IMG/VR virus record: IMGVR_UViG_3300030061_000095
Location: 18,477-59,502 of that record
Length of the DNA: 41,026 nucleotides
Source of the DNA: a virus
Strand: one strand, 5' to 3'
A program made the translations under genes and the position numbers. The notes below the pieces were generated by a model. The model worked only from the letters and a program-made list of their open reading frames with translations, made no database searches and was not told where the DNA came from. Positions 4,632 through 12,536 of this stretch are shown here, piece after piece. Positions within the stretch are counted from its first letter, which is position 1, and each line of letters opens with the position of its first letter.

Positions 4632-7049
4632 ATGGCAGAAGAAAATGTTGATATAACTGTTGTCAATCCAGAAGTGGTTGCAATAGAAACAGATGATGGG
4701 GGGATGCTAATTGACTTTGAGCCTGACTCTATGCAGGAACAAATACCTTTCGATGCTAATCTTGCAGAGTACATATCAGAAAAAGATTTATCTTTCTTAG
4801 GACATGAACTTGTATCAGCTTATGAATCAGATAAAGACTCAAGGTCTGATTGGGAAAAAACATATACAGAAGGTTTAGACAACCTTGGTTTAAAAATAGA
4901 AGAACGTAATGAGCCTTGGTCTGGTGCATGTGGTGTTTATCATCCTTTGTTATCAGAAGCAGTAGTTCGTTTCCAATCACAAGCTATCACAGAAATCTTT
5001 CCAGCAGCCGGTCCAGTTAGGACTAGCATAGTTGGCAAGATAACTGATGATAAAGAACAACAAGGTAAACGTGTTCAAGACTATATGAATTATCTTCTTA
5101 CAGAAGAAATGAAAGAATATAGGAATGAAACAGAGAATATGTTATTCAGTTTGCCACTAGCCGGTTCTGCATTTAAGAAGATTTACTATGACATTAACAT
5201 GCAAAGACCATGTTCGATGTTTATACCAGCAGAGGACTTTGTAGTTAGCTATGGTGCTTCCGATTTAAGAACTGCTGCACGTGCTACGCACGTTATGAGG
5301 ATGACACTTAATGACATATTGAAGTTACAGTATGCAGGTTTCTACAGAGAAGTGTCTTTACCTCAGTCTAGTATAGGTGCAGATAGGATTAGACAGAAGT
5401 ATGCAGAGTTAGCAGGTGACAATCCTAACTATGAGTATGATGTTAATAGCTATAGCAAGGATGGATTACATGTTTTATTAGAAATGCATGTTGATTTAGA
5501 CCTTATAGGTTTTGAAGATGAACGTGGAAGTGGTAAAACAGGTATAGCTTTACCCTACGTTGTGACAATAGATCAAGGTTCAGGTGAAGTTTTATCAATC
5601 AGACGTAACTATTTAGAGTCTGACCCCATGAAAGAGCGTAGACAACACTTTGTACACTACAAATACATGCCCGGATTAGGGTTTTATGGCTTTGGATTGA
5701 TACATATGGTAGGTGGATTAGCAAAATCTGCTACTTCTTTGCTCAGACAACTGGTTGATGCAGGTACTTTAGCCAATCTTCCGGGTGGTTTAAAGACTAG
5801 AGGTCTAAGAATCAAGGGTGATGACACTCCAATCTACCCCGGAGAGTTCCGTGACGTAGATATTCCGGGTGGAAGCATTAGAGATAACATAACTTTCCTT
5901 CCATACAAAGAACCATCAGGTACTTTATACCAATTACTAGGTAATATAGTGGAAGAAGGGCGTAGATTTGCTTCTATAACAGACTTAAAGGTGTCTGATA
6001 TGAACAATCAAGCACCTGTAGGCACGACATTAGCGTTATTAGAGCGCAATATGAAGGTGATGGGCGCAATTCAAGCTAGATTACACGCATCTATGCGCCA
6101 AGAACTAGGGATTTTGTCGGATATCATCAAAGATTACATGCCAGCAGACTATGAATACGAAGTTGATGGCGATACAGCTATAAAAGCTATGGATTTTGAC
6201 GAAAGAGTGGACATAATTCCTGTATCAGACCCTAATGCTGCGACTATGGCGCAAAGAATCATGCAATATCAAGCAGCTTTGCAACTTGCACAGTCTGCAC
6301 CGCAGTTATATGACCTACCTAAGCTACATAGACAGATGTTAGAGGTATTAGGCATACGTGACTCGCAAGATATCGTACCTCTTGAGGATGATATTAAGCC
6401 AACTGACCCTGTGTCCGAGAATATGGACATACTCAATGGCAAACCTGTAAAAGCTTTCGAGTATCAAGACCATGCTGCACATATCACAGTGCATATGTCG
6501 ATGTTACAAGACCCCAAGATACAAGAACTTGCTGCACAAGCACCTAATGCAGATGCTATACAAGCTGCACTAAGTAATCACATAGTTGAACACTTAGGTT
6601 TTGAATACAGAAGGCAGATAGAAGAAGAGATCGGAACTAAACTACCACCAGTCGGTGAACCTTTACCTCCAGAAATAGAACTCAGACTATCAAGCTTAGT
6701 AGCTGCTGCTGCACAACAACTATTAGGTAAGAACATGCAAGCTGCACAGATGGAACAAGCACAAGAACAAATGCAAGACCCTGTTCTACAGATGCAACAA
6801 CAAGAACTAGCTATCAAAGCACAACAAGCACAAGACAAAGTTTCAACTGATGAAGCACGTATAGCTGCTGACTTAGAGAAAGCTAGAATGAAAGATGAAC
6901 TTGAACGTATTAAGATTGAAGCTGATCTAAATATAGCTGGTGCTAAAGTAGGTTCTGATATAGCTAGGGTATCTGCACAAGAAAGAACTAAGGGTGCAGA
7001 GATAGGTAGAAAGATAGCAGAAACTCTGACTAAAGACGATGGAAGTTGA
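4632..7049 (+). CDS. Portal protein
   Basis: An 805-residue protein between large terminase and the scaffold/capsid genes, the usual portal position. Portals form the dodecameric ring at the capsid vertex through which DNA enters and leaves. The length fits podovirus portals (P22 and N4 portals are in the 700-residue range). The N-terminal 100 residues are acidic, the middle is mixed alpha/beta (DWEKTYTEGLDNLGL, EDFVVSYGAS, the QAPVGTTLALLERNM helix), and about residues 690-805 are a long Q/A/E/K-rich helical, coiled-coil-like tail, reminiscent of the C-terminal helical barrel of the P22 portal. It has no enzyme motif. The next gene starts inside its last codons. The call rests on position, size and general resemblance. 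Confidence 0.85.
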   Translation: MAEENVDITVVNPEVVAIETDDGGMLIDFEPDSMQEQIPFDANLAEYISEKDLSFLGHELVSAYESDKDSRSDWEKTYTEGLDNLGLKIEERNEPWSGACGVYHPLLSEAVVRFQSQAITEIFPAAGPVRTSIVGKITDDKEQQGKRVQDYMNYLLTEEMKEYRNETENMLFSLPLAGSAFKKIYYDINMQRPCSMFIPAEDFVVSYGASDLRTAARATHVMRMTLNDILKLQYAGFYREVSLPQSSIGADRIRQKYAELAGDNPNYEYDVNSYSKDGLHVLLEMHVDLDLIGFEDERGSGKTGIALPYVVTIDQGSGEVLSIRRNYLESDPMKERRQHFVHYKYMPGLGFYGFGLIHMVGGLAKSATSLLRQLVDAGTLANLPGGLKTRGLRIKGDDTPIYPGEFRDVDIPGGSIRDNITFLPYKEPSGTLYQLLGNIVEEGRRFASITDLKVSDMNNQAPVGTTLALLERNMKVMGAIQARLHASMRQELGILSDIIKDYMPADYEYEVDGDTAIKAMDFDERVDIIPVSDPNAATMAQRIMQYQAALQLAQSAPQLYDLPKLHRQMLEVLGIRDSQDIVPLEDDIKPTDPVSENMDILNGKPVKAFEYQDHAAHITVHMSMLQDPKIQELAAQAPNADAIQAALSNHIVEHLGFEYRRQIEEEIGTKLPPVGEPLPPEIELRLSSLVAAAAQQLLGKNMQAAQMEQAQEQMQDPVLQMQQQELAIKAQQAQDKVSTDEARIAADLEKARMKDELERIKIEADLNIAGAKVGSDIARVSAQERTKGAEIGRKIAETLTKDDGS

Positions 7050-7233
7050 TATAAAGTTTACAGAGGACTTGACACAGAGTTTAAACGATGAGATAAATAG
7101 AATTACTGAAGTCATTGTAGATGGGGAAGTGAAAGATTTAACTGAACTTTACCACCTCAAAGGCAAGATCGAAGGGTTACGTATTGCCCTCCGTGAGATA
7201 ACTGATAAATATAATACAGCTATCGAAAGTTAA
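7039..7233 (+). CDS. Small helical protein, 64 aa
   Basis: Begins 11 bases inside the end of the portal gene in another frame and is followed by the short leader of the co-chaperonin gene. The protein is almost all helix, with heptad-like hydrophobic spacing (LNDEINRITEVIVDG, LYHLKGKIEGLRIALREITDKY). I do not recognise a family by name. Small proteins of this kind after the portal are common in podovirus head operons and may be head-assembly factors. That is inference from context. A GTTTAAAC site lies inside the gene at 7079-7086. Confidence 0.72.
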   Translation: MEVDIKFTEDLTQSLNDEINRITEVIVDGEVKDLTELYHLKGKIEGLRIALREITDKYNTAIES

Positions 7234-7239
7234 TACGCA

Positions 7240-7276
7240 CCTTTCGTGGTGAAAGGAAGGAGAACGTCAAACTCCT
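7240..7276 (+). other. Tandem small hairpins in the co-chaperonin leader
   Basis: CCTTTC-GTGGT-GAAAGG (7240-7256) is followed by AGGAG...CTCCT (7258-7262 with 7272-7276). The 73-base gap before the GroES-like gene is one of the few non-coding gaps in the head operon. The sequestered AGGAG is about 45 bases before the start codon, too far to be its ribosome binding site, so thermometer-type control is not supported. Confidence 0.4.
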
Positions 7277-7306
7277 ATATATATTTGATGCAACATAAGG
7301 CAACTT

Positions 7307-7693
7307 ATGACAGTAGAAGCAGTAAAAGAGGAAGCTGTAGATAAAGTAGAAACTACCGAAGCTACACAACTTCCCGAACCTCAAGGGTATAAAATATTGA
7401 TAGCACTACCAGAACACGAAGAAGTATCTGATGGTGGTATTATTATTGCAGACCAATATAGAAAGAGAGAGGAGACAGCATCCATAGTGGGTTTTGTTCT
7501 AAAGATGGGTCCAGATTGTTATAAAGATGAAAATAGATTTCCTACAGGTGCATACTGTAAGGAAGGTGATTTCATTATTATGAGATCATATAGTGGCACA
7601 CGCATGAATATACATGGAAAAGAATTTAGACTCATTAATGATGATACTGTAGAAGCTGTTGTAGATGACCCTAGAGGAATAGAGAAAGCGTAA
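7307..7693 (+). CDS. groES: GroES-like co-chaperonin (Cpn10 family)
   Basis: A 128-residue protein whose residues 27-120 follow the Cpn10 fold: the opening strand GYKILIALPE, a mobile-loop region with the hydrophobic triplet GGIII (residues 43-47, compare GGIVL in GroES), then ASIVGFVLKMGPDCY, EGDFIIMRSYSGTRM and a closing strand ending TVEAVV. The N-terminal 25 residues are an acidic extension. The protein would cap host GroEL and adapt it to phage proteins, as T4 gp31 does for its capsid protein. Its place between portal and scaffold, upstream of the capsid gene, supports that role. No GroEL gene is seen. The scaffold gene starts at its stop codon (TAATG). Confidence 0.85.
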   Translation: MTVEAVKEEAVDKVETTEATQLPEPQGYKILIALPEHEEVSDGGIIIADQYRKREETASIVGFVLKMGPDCYKDENRFPTGAYCKEGDFIIMRSYSGTRMNIHGKEFRLINDDTVEAVVDDPRGIEKA

Positions 7694-8646
7694 TGGAAGA
7701 AGCACAAGCTTACGAAGATGATATGGAACTAGCACCTACTACAGAAGTGCAAGTACCCATACCAGATGTAGAGATAGAGGTATTAGATGATCGTCCAGTA
7801 GAAGATCAAAGACCTCCTAAACAAGAATTTGCCGGTGATGATGTCGAAGAAGAGATAGAAGGCATTGGTGATAGAACAAAAAAACGTATAGATAAACTTA
7901 AGTTTGACTATCACGAAGAACGTAGAAAAGCAGAAGCAGCACAAAAGGTTAGAGACGAAGCTGCTAATATAGCTAAACAGCTACATGATGAGAATCAAAA
8001 ACTCAAAGCAACTGTAGCTAAAAGTGAAGATGCTTTGATAAATAGTTTAAAGACTAAAACATCTACTGAAATAGAGTCAGCTAAAACTGAATATAAAACA
8101 GCTTATGAGTCAGGTGATACTGAAAAGCTTTTAGAAGCACAAGAGAAACTTAGTGCAGCTTATGCAGATAAGTCATATGTAGAGAACTATCAGCCTACTA
8201 TGCAGCAACCAACTCAGCCACAGACTCAACAACAGTATGTGCAACCGCAATATGCACAACCAACTCCACAACAGCAACCTTCAATAGACCCTGCTGCTGC
8301 GGAATACATTAGAAATAATCCTTGGTTTGAACGTGCTGGTGACGAAGATATGACAGCATTAGCATATGGCATGCATTCTAAATTAGTAAGAGAAGGCGTT
8401 GATCCTATAAGGGATGCCGATACTTATTATTCAAGAGTAGATGAAGCAATAAAACAAAGATTTCCTGAACGCTTTGAGGAGAATACTGCATCCTCACAGC
8501 GACCCTCGACTGTGGTAGCACCTGCTAATAGAGCAAGTTCTAAACAGCGCACAGTGCAGTTAACCAAGACTCAAGTTACTCTCGCCAAGAAACTTGGACT
8601 TACACCAGAACAATACGCAGCGCAATATGCGAAGGAGCAAAGATAA
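7693..8646 (+). CDS. Capsid scaffolding protein (probable)
   Basis: A 317-residue protein just upstream of the capsid genes. It has the composition of scaffolds: an acidic N-terminus (about residues 1-60), a long charged helical/coiled-coil region (about 65-160, with IDKLKFDYHEERRKAE and KLLEAQEKLSAAYADK), a Q/P-rich linker (about 165-200) and a helical C-terminal region ending in basic residues. Scaffold proteins assemble inside the prohead and leave or are degraded before packaging, and a basic C-terminal helix often contacts the capsid shell. No protease domain is visible here or nearby. The start is coupled to the previous stop (TAATG), and its own stop overlaps the next start in the same way. 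Confidence 0.75.
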   Translation: MEEAQAYEDDMELAPTTEVQVPIPDVEIEVLDDRPVEDQRPPKQEFAGDDVEEEIEGIGDRTKKRIDKLKFDYHEERRKAEAAQKVRDEAANIAKQLHDENQKLKATVAKSEDALINSLKTKTSTEIESAKTEYKTAYESGDTEKLLEAQEKLSAAYADKSYVENYQPTMQQPTQPQTQQQYVQPQYAQPTPQQQPSIDPAAAEYIRNNPWFERAGDEDMTALAYGMHSKLVREGVDPIRDADTYYSRVDEAIKQRFPERFEENTASSQRPSTVVAPANRASSKQRTVQLTKTQVTLAKKLGLTPEQYAAQYAKEQR

Positions 8647-9119
8647 TGGAAAAGTCAGAACAAAATGATGTTCAAGAGCGCAACCCACGTGAATTAGAAT
8701 CGAGAGATACTAATGAACGAGAAAAACCTTGGACTCCCCCAAACTTGTTGCCCGACCCTAAACCTGAAGCGGGATATGTTTTTCGTTGGATACGTACAGC
8801 ATCTGCTGGACAATCCGATAATATGAATGTATCAACTAAATTCAGAGAAGGTTGGACACCATGTAAAGCACAGGATCATCCTGAGTTGCAAATGGTTAGA
8901 GATACTAACTCGCAATTCAAAGATGGTATAGAAGTAGGTGGACTGCTTTTATGTAAAGCACCTGAAGAAGAAATCAAGAAGAGAAGCAAATACTATACTG
9001 ATATGGCTGATCAACAGATGTCTGCTTTAGATGCTAACTACATGAGAGACGAAAATCCTGCTATGCCTATGTTTAAAGAAAGGAAGTCACAGGTTACTTT
9101 TGGTAAAGGTGGTAAGTAA
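8646..9119 (+). CDS. Hypothetical head-region protein, 157 aa
   Basis: Lies between scaffold and the capsid-decoration gene. The polar N-terminal 40 residues (many E, R, N) are followed by a compact region with aromatic residues (GYVFRWIRTASAGQ, REGWTPCKAQDHPE) and IEVGGLLLCKAP. A short polar C-terminus ends in FGKGGK. No catalytic motif is visible. Proteins with this VFRWIR/REGWTP/GGLLLCK pattern occur next to capsid genes in marine phages, and function is unknown. Position suggests a minor head or assembly protein. Its start overlaps the scaffold stop by one base. A 43-base AT-rich gap follows, containing nothing recognisable. Confidence 0.7.
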   Translation: MEKSEQNDVQERNPRELESRDTNEREKPWTPPNLLPDPKPEAGYVFRWIRTASAGQSDNMNVSTKFREGWTPCKAQDHPELQMVRDTNSQFKDGIEVGGLLLCKAPEEEIKKRSKYYTDMADQQMSALDANYMRDENPAMPMFKERKSQVTFGKGGK

Positions 9120-9162
9120 TTACTATCTTTTTTGTTAAATTTTTGTATAAAAGGTATATAAA

Positions 9163-9744
9163 ATGAGTAGTTCAGCAACACCTTACGGAGCAAGACCTGT
9201 AGGCACTTTGAGTGCAAGCGGTTCTTTCACCGGCAAGGTAAGACATTACGGCATAGCCTCTGGCTATGGCACTGCAATTTTCTATGGCGATTTCGTTAAG
9301 TTAGTTGCTGCTGGTACAGTCGAGAAAGACACTGGCACAACTTCATTAACTCCCGTAGGAATTTTTCTAGGTGTATCTTATACCGATCCAAATACAAGCC
9401 AGAAAACTTTTTCTCAATACTTTCCAGCAAGTACAGCAGCTGATGATATTTCAGCTTATGTATTGGATGACCCAAATGTTCTTTTCGAAATGCAAGCAGA
9501 TGGCTCAGCCGCTGTGACCAACATCGGAAATAATGTAGCGGTAGTTCAAACAGCTGGTTCAACAAGTATTGGAACAAGTAAAAATGCCATTGATATATCT
9601 ACAGCAGCCACTACGACTGCTACACTTCCTGTAAGGATAGTAGATATCTCGCCTAAATCTGACAACACAAGCGGTGATTCTTTCACTGATTTAGTTGCTA
9701 AGTTTAATGCGGGTCATATCATGGAAAATACAACTGGCATATAA
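9163..9744 (+). CDS. Capsid decoration/cement-type protein (probable)
   Basis: A 193-residue protein immediately upstream of the major capsid gene (13-base gap). It is rich in G, S, T, A and beta-strand-forming residues, with few charges, typical of capsid-stabilising or decoration proteins. The N-terminal SSSATPYGARPVGTLSASGS segment leads into alternating beta segments (YGIASGYGTAIFYGDFVKLV, LTPVGIFLGVSYTD). There is no signal peptide and no membrane segment. The assignment is by position and composition. It might instead be a capsid fibre or assembly protein. Abundant structural proteins of this kind are usually made in amounts close to the capsid protein, in line with the shared transcript. 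Confidence 0.6.
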   Translation: MSSSATPYGARPVGTLSASGSFTGKVRHYGIASGYGTAIFYGDFVKLVAAGTVEKDTGTTSLTPVGIFLGVSYTDPNTSQKTFSQYFPASTAADDISAYVLDDPNVLFEMQADGSAAVTNIGNNVAVVQTAGSTSIGTSKNAIDISTAATTTATLPVRIVDISPKSDNTSGDSFTDLVAKFNAGHIMENTTGI

Positions 9745-9757
9745 AGGAGAATAAGAA

Positions 9758-10672
9758 ATGGCAATTTCAAGAGCGCAGTTACTTAAAGAACTCCTTCCGG
9801 GATTAAATGCCCTGTTTGGATTAGAGTATGCTAAATACGAGAATGAGCATGAACAGATTTATGAAACAGAAACTTCTGATAGATCATTTGAAGAAGAAGT
9901 AAAGTTGAGTGGATTTGGTCAAGCTTCTGTTAAGGATGAAGGTTCAGCTATCAATTACGATACTGCACAAGAATCTTTTAGCACTCGTTACAACCATGAA
10001 ACAATAGCGATGGGTTTTGCTATAACAGAAGAAGCGATGGAGGATAATTTATACGATTCGCTTTCTGCACGTTATACAAAGGCTCTTGCTAGAAGCATGG
10101 CTTACACAAAGCAAGTAAAATCTGCGAATCCTCTTAACCAAGGATTCTCAGGTGGTTCATTCAATTCTGGCGATGGTGTTGATTTGTTTTCAACTGCACA
10201 CCCTTTGGTGTCAGGTGGTACAAACTCCAACACATTTGCAACACAAGCAGACCTTAATGAAACTTCATTAGAGAATGCTGTGATTCAAATCGCAGGATGG
10301 ACAGACGAGCGTGGACTGTTAATAGCAGCTAAACCACGTAAGTTAATTGTTCCTCCAGCTGGAATGTTTACTGCTTCACGTATCTTAGAATCTGATTTAA
10401 GACCAGCAACAGCTGATAATGATCTCAACGCACTTAAAGCGAATGGAAGCATTCCTGAAGGTTACGTTGTTAATCATTTCTTAACAGACACTAATGCTTT
10501 CTTTATAATGACAGACGTACCAAATGGCTTTAAGCACTTTGCACGTACTCCATTAGAAACAAGCATGGATGGTGACTTTGATACTGGTAACGTAAGATAT
10601 AAAGCTAGAGAAAGATATTCCTTTGGAGTATCTGATCCACTAGGTATTTTTGGTTCTTCGGGATCAAGCTAG
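9758..10672 (+). CDS. Major capsid protein (HK97 fold, Mu gpT-like)
   Basis: A 304-residue protein in the canonical place after scaffold, with a strong ribosome binding site (AAGGAGAA). The sequence resembles the Mu-type major head subunit group: an N-terminal LLKELLPGLNALFGLEY helix, an E-loop-like region with DEGSAINYDTA, the spine helix region (EEAMEDNLYDSLSARYTKALARSM), DLFSTAHPLVSG (about residues 141-152), the PRKLIVPP strand and a C-terminal MDGDFDTGNVRYKARERYSFGVSDP. About 415 copies would be expected in a T=7 shell, which is general knowledge and not shown here. An intrinsic terminator directly follows the gene, consistent with strong expression of the upstream unit. Confidence 0.9.
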   Translation: MAISRAQLLKELLPGLNALFGLEYAKYENEHEQIYETETSDRSFEEEVKLSGFGQASVKDEGSAINYDTAQESFSTRYNHETIAMGFAITEEAMEDNLYDSLSARYTKALARSMAYTKQVKSANPLNQGFSGGSFNSGDGVDLFSTAHPLVSGGTNSNTFATQADLNETSLENAVIQIAGWTDERGLLIAAKPRKLIVPPAGMFTASRILESDLRPATADNDLNALKANGSIPEGYVVNHFLTDTNAFFIMTDVPNGFKHFARTPLETSMDGDFDTGNVRYKARERYSFGVSDPLGIFGSSGSS

Positions 10673-10679
10673 TAACTTG

Positions 10680-10716
10680 AGGGGAGTTGAAATGATATAT
10701 ACTCCCCTTTCTTTCT
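10680..10716 (+). terminator. Intrinsic terminator after the capsid gene
   Basis: AGGGGAGT (10680-10687) and ACTCCCCT (10701-10708) form an 8-bp G+C-rich stem with a 13-base loop, followed by the T-rich TTTCTTTCT. It starts eight bases after the capsid stop codon. It is the only clear Rho-independent terminator in the window and probably attenuates transcription into the downstream genes. Confidence 0.85.
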
Positions 10717-10768
10717 AGGGATTAAATTAATCTATCGACTGCCCTAGCAGACTCGCCAAGACGATAGA
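10715..10768 (+). other. Interleaved inverted repeats, possible pseudoknot or operator
   Basis: CTAGGG (10715-10720) pairs with CCCTAG (10742-10747), and TCTATCG (10731-10737) pairs with CGATAGA (10762-10768). The arms alternate in the a-b-a'-b' order of an H-type pseudoknot. A compact dyad GATTAA-A-TTAATC sits at 10720-10732. The block lies between the terminator and the ribosome binding site of the next gene. Confidence 0.5.
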
Positions 10769-10788
10769 ATTTATTAAGGAGACTTAGT

Positions 10789-11295
10789 ATGGCAAAATCA
10801 ACATTTTCAGGACCGGTTAGATCACTAGCTGGTTTTATTTCAGCAGGTAATGCTACAGTAACTAGCCTTACTGCTGACACAACTCTCACAGTCGCTGCAC
10901 ACGCAGGTAAGATTCTTACTTGTAATGATGCTGATGGTAAATTTACTTTACCTAGCATTGTAGCTACAGCACCCGGATCAGATGATGATCCTAATCAACT
11001 AAATAATTTAGGTGCTTCATTTACTTTTGTAATAGAAACAGCAGCTACAGATTTAGATATCTTAACTGATGGAACTGATAAGTTTGTTGGTGGACTGTAT
11101 ATGGGTAAAAGCGATGCAGCAGGTAAAACATTTTTCTCAGGTGCATCTAATGATGTTATAACTTTAAATGGTACAACTAAAGGCGGTATAGCTGGAAGTA
11201 TCATTACAGTTACAGCTATAGGTTCAGCCAAGTACGCAGTAGAAGGCATAGTCCTTGCTTCCGGTACTGTAGTAACTCCATTTGCTGACGCTTAA
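10789..11295 (+). CDS. Structural protein, beta-rich (decoration or head-fibre-like)
   Basis: A 168-residue protein preceded by a good ribosome binding site (AAGGAGA). Composition is A, G, T, S-rich with alternating beta segments: a GNATVTSLTADTTLTVAAHAG start typical of phage fibre or decoration modules, and AGSIITVTAIGSAKYAVEGI near the end. The MAKSTFSGPVRS N-terminus and the overall pattern resemble conserved virion proteins of marine phages that follow the capsid gene. Function is not known. A head-decoration or head-fibre role is the simplest guess. It has no signal peptide, membrane segment or enzyme motif. The gene has its own leader with unusual inverted repeats after the terminator, so its expression may be set separately from the capsid gene. 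Confidence 0.6.
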   Translation: MAKSTFSGPVRSLAGFISAGNATVTSLTADTTLTVAAHAGKILTCNDADGKFTLPSIVATAPGSDDDPNQLNNLGASFTFVIETAATDLDILTDGTDKFVGGLYMGKSDAAGKTFFSGASNDVITLNGTTKGGIAGSIITVTAIGSAKYAVEGIVLASGTVVTPFADA

Positions 11296-11306
11296 GGGGG
11301 TGCATA

Positions 11307-11741
11307 GTGGCTGATGCAGTAACAACACAAACCATCTTAGATGATGGCGGTAAAAACTTAGTAGTTAAGTTAACTAATATTAGTGATGGCACTGGAGAAA
11401 GTGCAGTCACTAAAGTTGATGTGTCAGGTTTAACTTCAGGTATTAATGGTCAGGCTTGTTCTGGTATCAATATAAATAGAATATGGTTTAGTAATGTAGG
11501 AATGGGTTTCAAATTACTTTGGAATGCTTCATCTAACCAATTCATTTTAGAAGCTGGTGCAGATCAAACTGATACATGGGACTTCACTTGGAGTAATAAA
11601 AGTTTGCCGGGTATACCTAATAATGCGGGTAGTGGGAAAAATGGTGATCTATTATTAACTACTGTTGGACATTCCAGCGGTGATAGTTATAGCATAATCA
11701 TTTGGGCAAATAAATCTTACGATACAGCTACTACAGCGTAA
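11307..11741 (+). CDS. Hypothetical structural protein, 144 aa
   Basis: Starts with GTG at 11307, preceded by AAGGGGGTG, a strong Shine-Dalgarno. The product is beta-rich and aromatic (IWFSNVGMGFKLLW, DTWDFTWSNKSLPGIPNN, SYSIIIWANKSY), with a glycine/serine-rich middle. This looks like a single jelly-roll or beta-sandwich domain. It carries no catalytic motif. Its place directly after another beta-rich protein behind the capsid gene suggests a virion component, perhaps a decoration or small fibre protein. I cannot name a family. The next start codon overlaps its stop by one base (TAATG). Confidence 0.65.
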   Translation: MADAVTTQTILDDGGKNLVVKLTNISDGTGESAVTKVDVSGLTSGINGQACSGININRIWFSNVGMGFKLLWNASSNQFILEAGADQTDTWDFTWSNKSLPGIPNNAGSGKNGDLLLTTVGHSSGDSYSIIIWANKSYDTATTA

Positions 11742-11941
11742 TGTCTAAATCAGTAGATACTGATCAAAACTTACCTTTAGAAGCACGTTTAAGTGGTTTA
11801 GAAAGAGAGTACGCTCTACGTTATGAGTACATAGAGCGTAGACTCGATGAAGGTAGTAAGAAGTTTTTAAGAATAGAAAATATGCTATGGGGTTTATATG
11901 GTTTAGTTTCTGTTGCAGTAGCATATATTAAATTTATATGA
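11741..11941 (+). CDS. Small membrane protein with coiled coil, XhlA-like layout
   Basis: A 66-residue protein: a charged helical N-terminal part with coiled-coil spacing (LEARLSGLEREYALRYEYIERRLDEG), then a C-terminal hydrophobic segment (about residues 47-64, MLWGLYGLVSVAVAYIKF). This N-terminal coiled coil plus C-terminal anchor resembles XhlA-type holin partners, but the resemblance is in layout only. It is coupled to the upstream gene by TAATG and overlaps the next gene by four bases (ATGA). That gene is also a small membrane protein, so the pair may act together. Confidence 0.65.
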   Translation: MSKSVDTDQNLPLEARLSGLEREYALRYEYIERRLDEGSKKFLRIENMLWGLYGLVSVAVAYIKFI

Positions 11942-12255
11942 TGGAAGAATCTGTAAAGAAAAAGATAAATCTTGAAGTAGAGATAGATGCTAATGCTAAT
12001 AGTGCTGGTGATAACCCTTTTCAAAAGTGGATACATTTAGCAAGAACTATAGATGCATGGAGAATATTTCCTAGAGCATTTGTAACTGTCTACATCATAT
12101 TACTTTATAAAGTTGTAACTTGGTTTATGGATATACCAGAACCAAACTTAGAACAAGCAGGTCTTGTATCAATAGTTGTAGGTGCTATGGCAGCTGTGTT
12201 CGGTATATATGCTGGAACATCAGGGCAAAGTAAAAAGTTTAAAGGTGAGGACTAA
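11938..12255 (+). CDS. Two-helix membrane protein, holin-like
   Basis: A 105-residue protein with a polar N-terminus, the conserved-looking segment TIDAWRIFPRAF, a first transmembrane helix (about residues 48-66, VTVYIILLYKVVTWFM) and a second (about 77-96, GLVSIVVGAMAAVFGIYAGT), ending in a short basic/acidic tail. Small two-helix proteins with this DAWR-PR start and GAxAAxFGxY second helix are frequent near head genes in marine phages. A class II holin is a reasonable guess, but lysozyme lies 27 kb away at 39221, so another role (DNA entry, membrane anchoring) is possible. ATGs at 11938 and 11941 both fit. Confidence 0.6.
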   Translation: MMEESVKKKINLEVEIDANANSAGDNPFQKWIHLARTIDAWRIFPRAFVTVYIILLYKVVTWFMDIPEPNLEQAGLVSIVVGAMAAVFGIYAGTSGQSKKFKGED

Positions 12256-12536
12256 TGGCTAAAGACCCTAAGTTGAAAGCAGCAGGGGTTAGCGGATATA
12301 ACAAACCTAAAAGAACTCCTAACCATCCTAAGAAGTCACATGTTGTAGTAGCTAAGAAAGGTGATAAAACTAAAACTATACGTTTTGGACAACAGGGTGT
12401 GAAAGGTGCAGGAAAGAATCCTAAATCAAAAAAAGATAAAGCACGTAAAAAATCATACTACGCAAGACATAATGCACAGGATTCTAATCCAGATAAGTTT
12501 AGTGCTAGGTATTGGTCACATAAAGTCAAATGGTAA
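12255..12536 (+). CDS. Small lysine-rich protein 1 (93 aa)
   Basis: Very basic protein, first of six in a row. A core of KTKTIRFGQQGVKGAG, then KARKKSYYARHN and a C-terminal FSARYWSHKVKW define a pattern I recognise from many phage genomes, where it is listed as a domain of unknown function. The high positive charge suggests binding to DNA or RNA or packaging inside the virion, but nothing direct shows this. It is coupled to the preceding membrane-protein gene by TAATG, and its last bases overlap the next gene. Confidence 0.75.
   Translation: MAKDPKLKAAGVSGYNKPKRTPNHPKKSHVVVAKKGDKTKTIRFGQQGVKGAGKNPKSKKDKARKKSYYARHNAQDSNPDKFSARYWSHKVKW

Noticed and set aside
7240-7307. RNA thermometer controlling the GroES-like gene
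   Set aside because: The AGGAG that would be masked lies about 45 bases upstream of the start codon, so it is not the working ribosome binding site.
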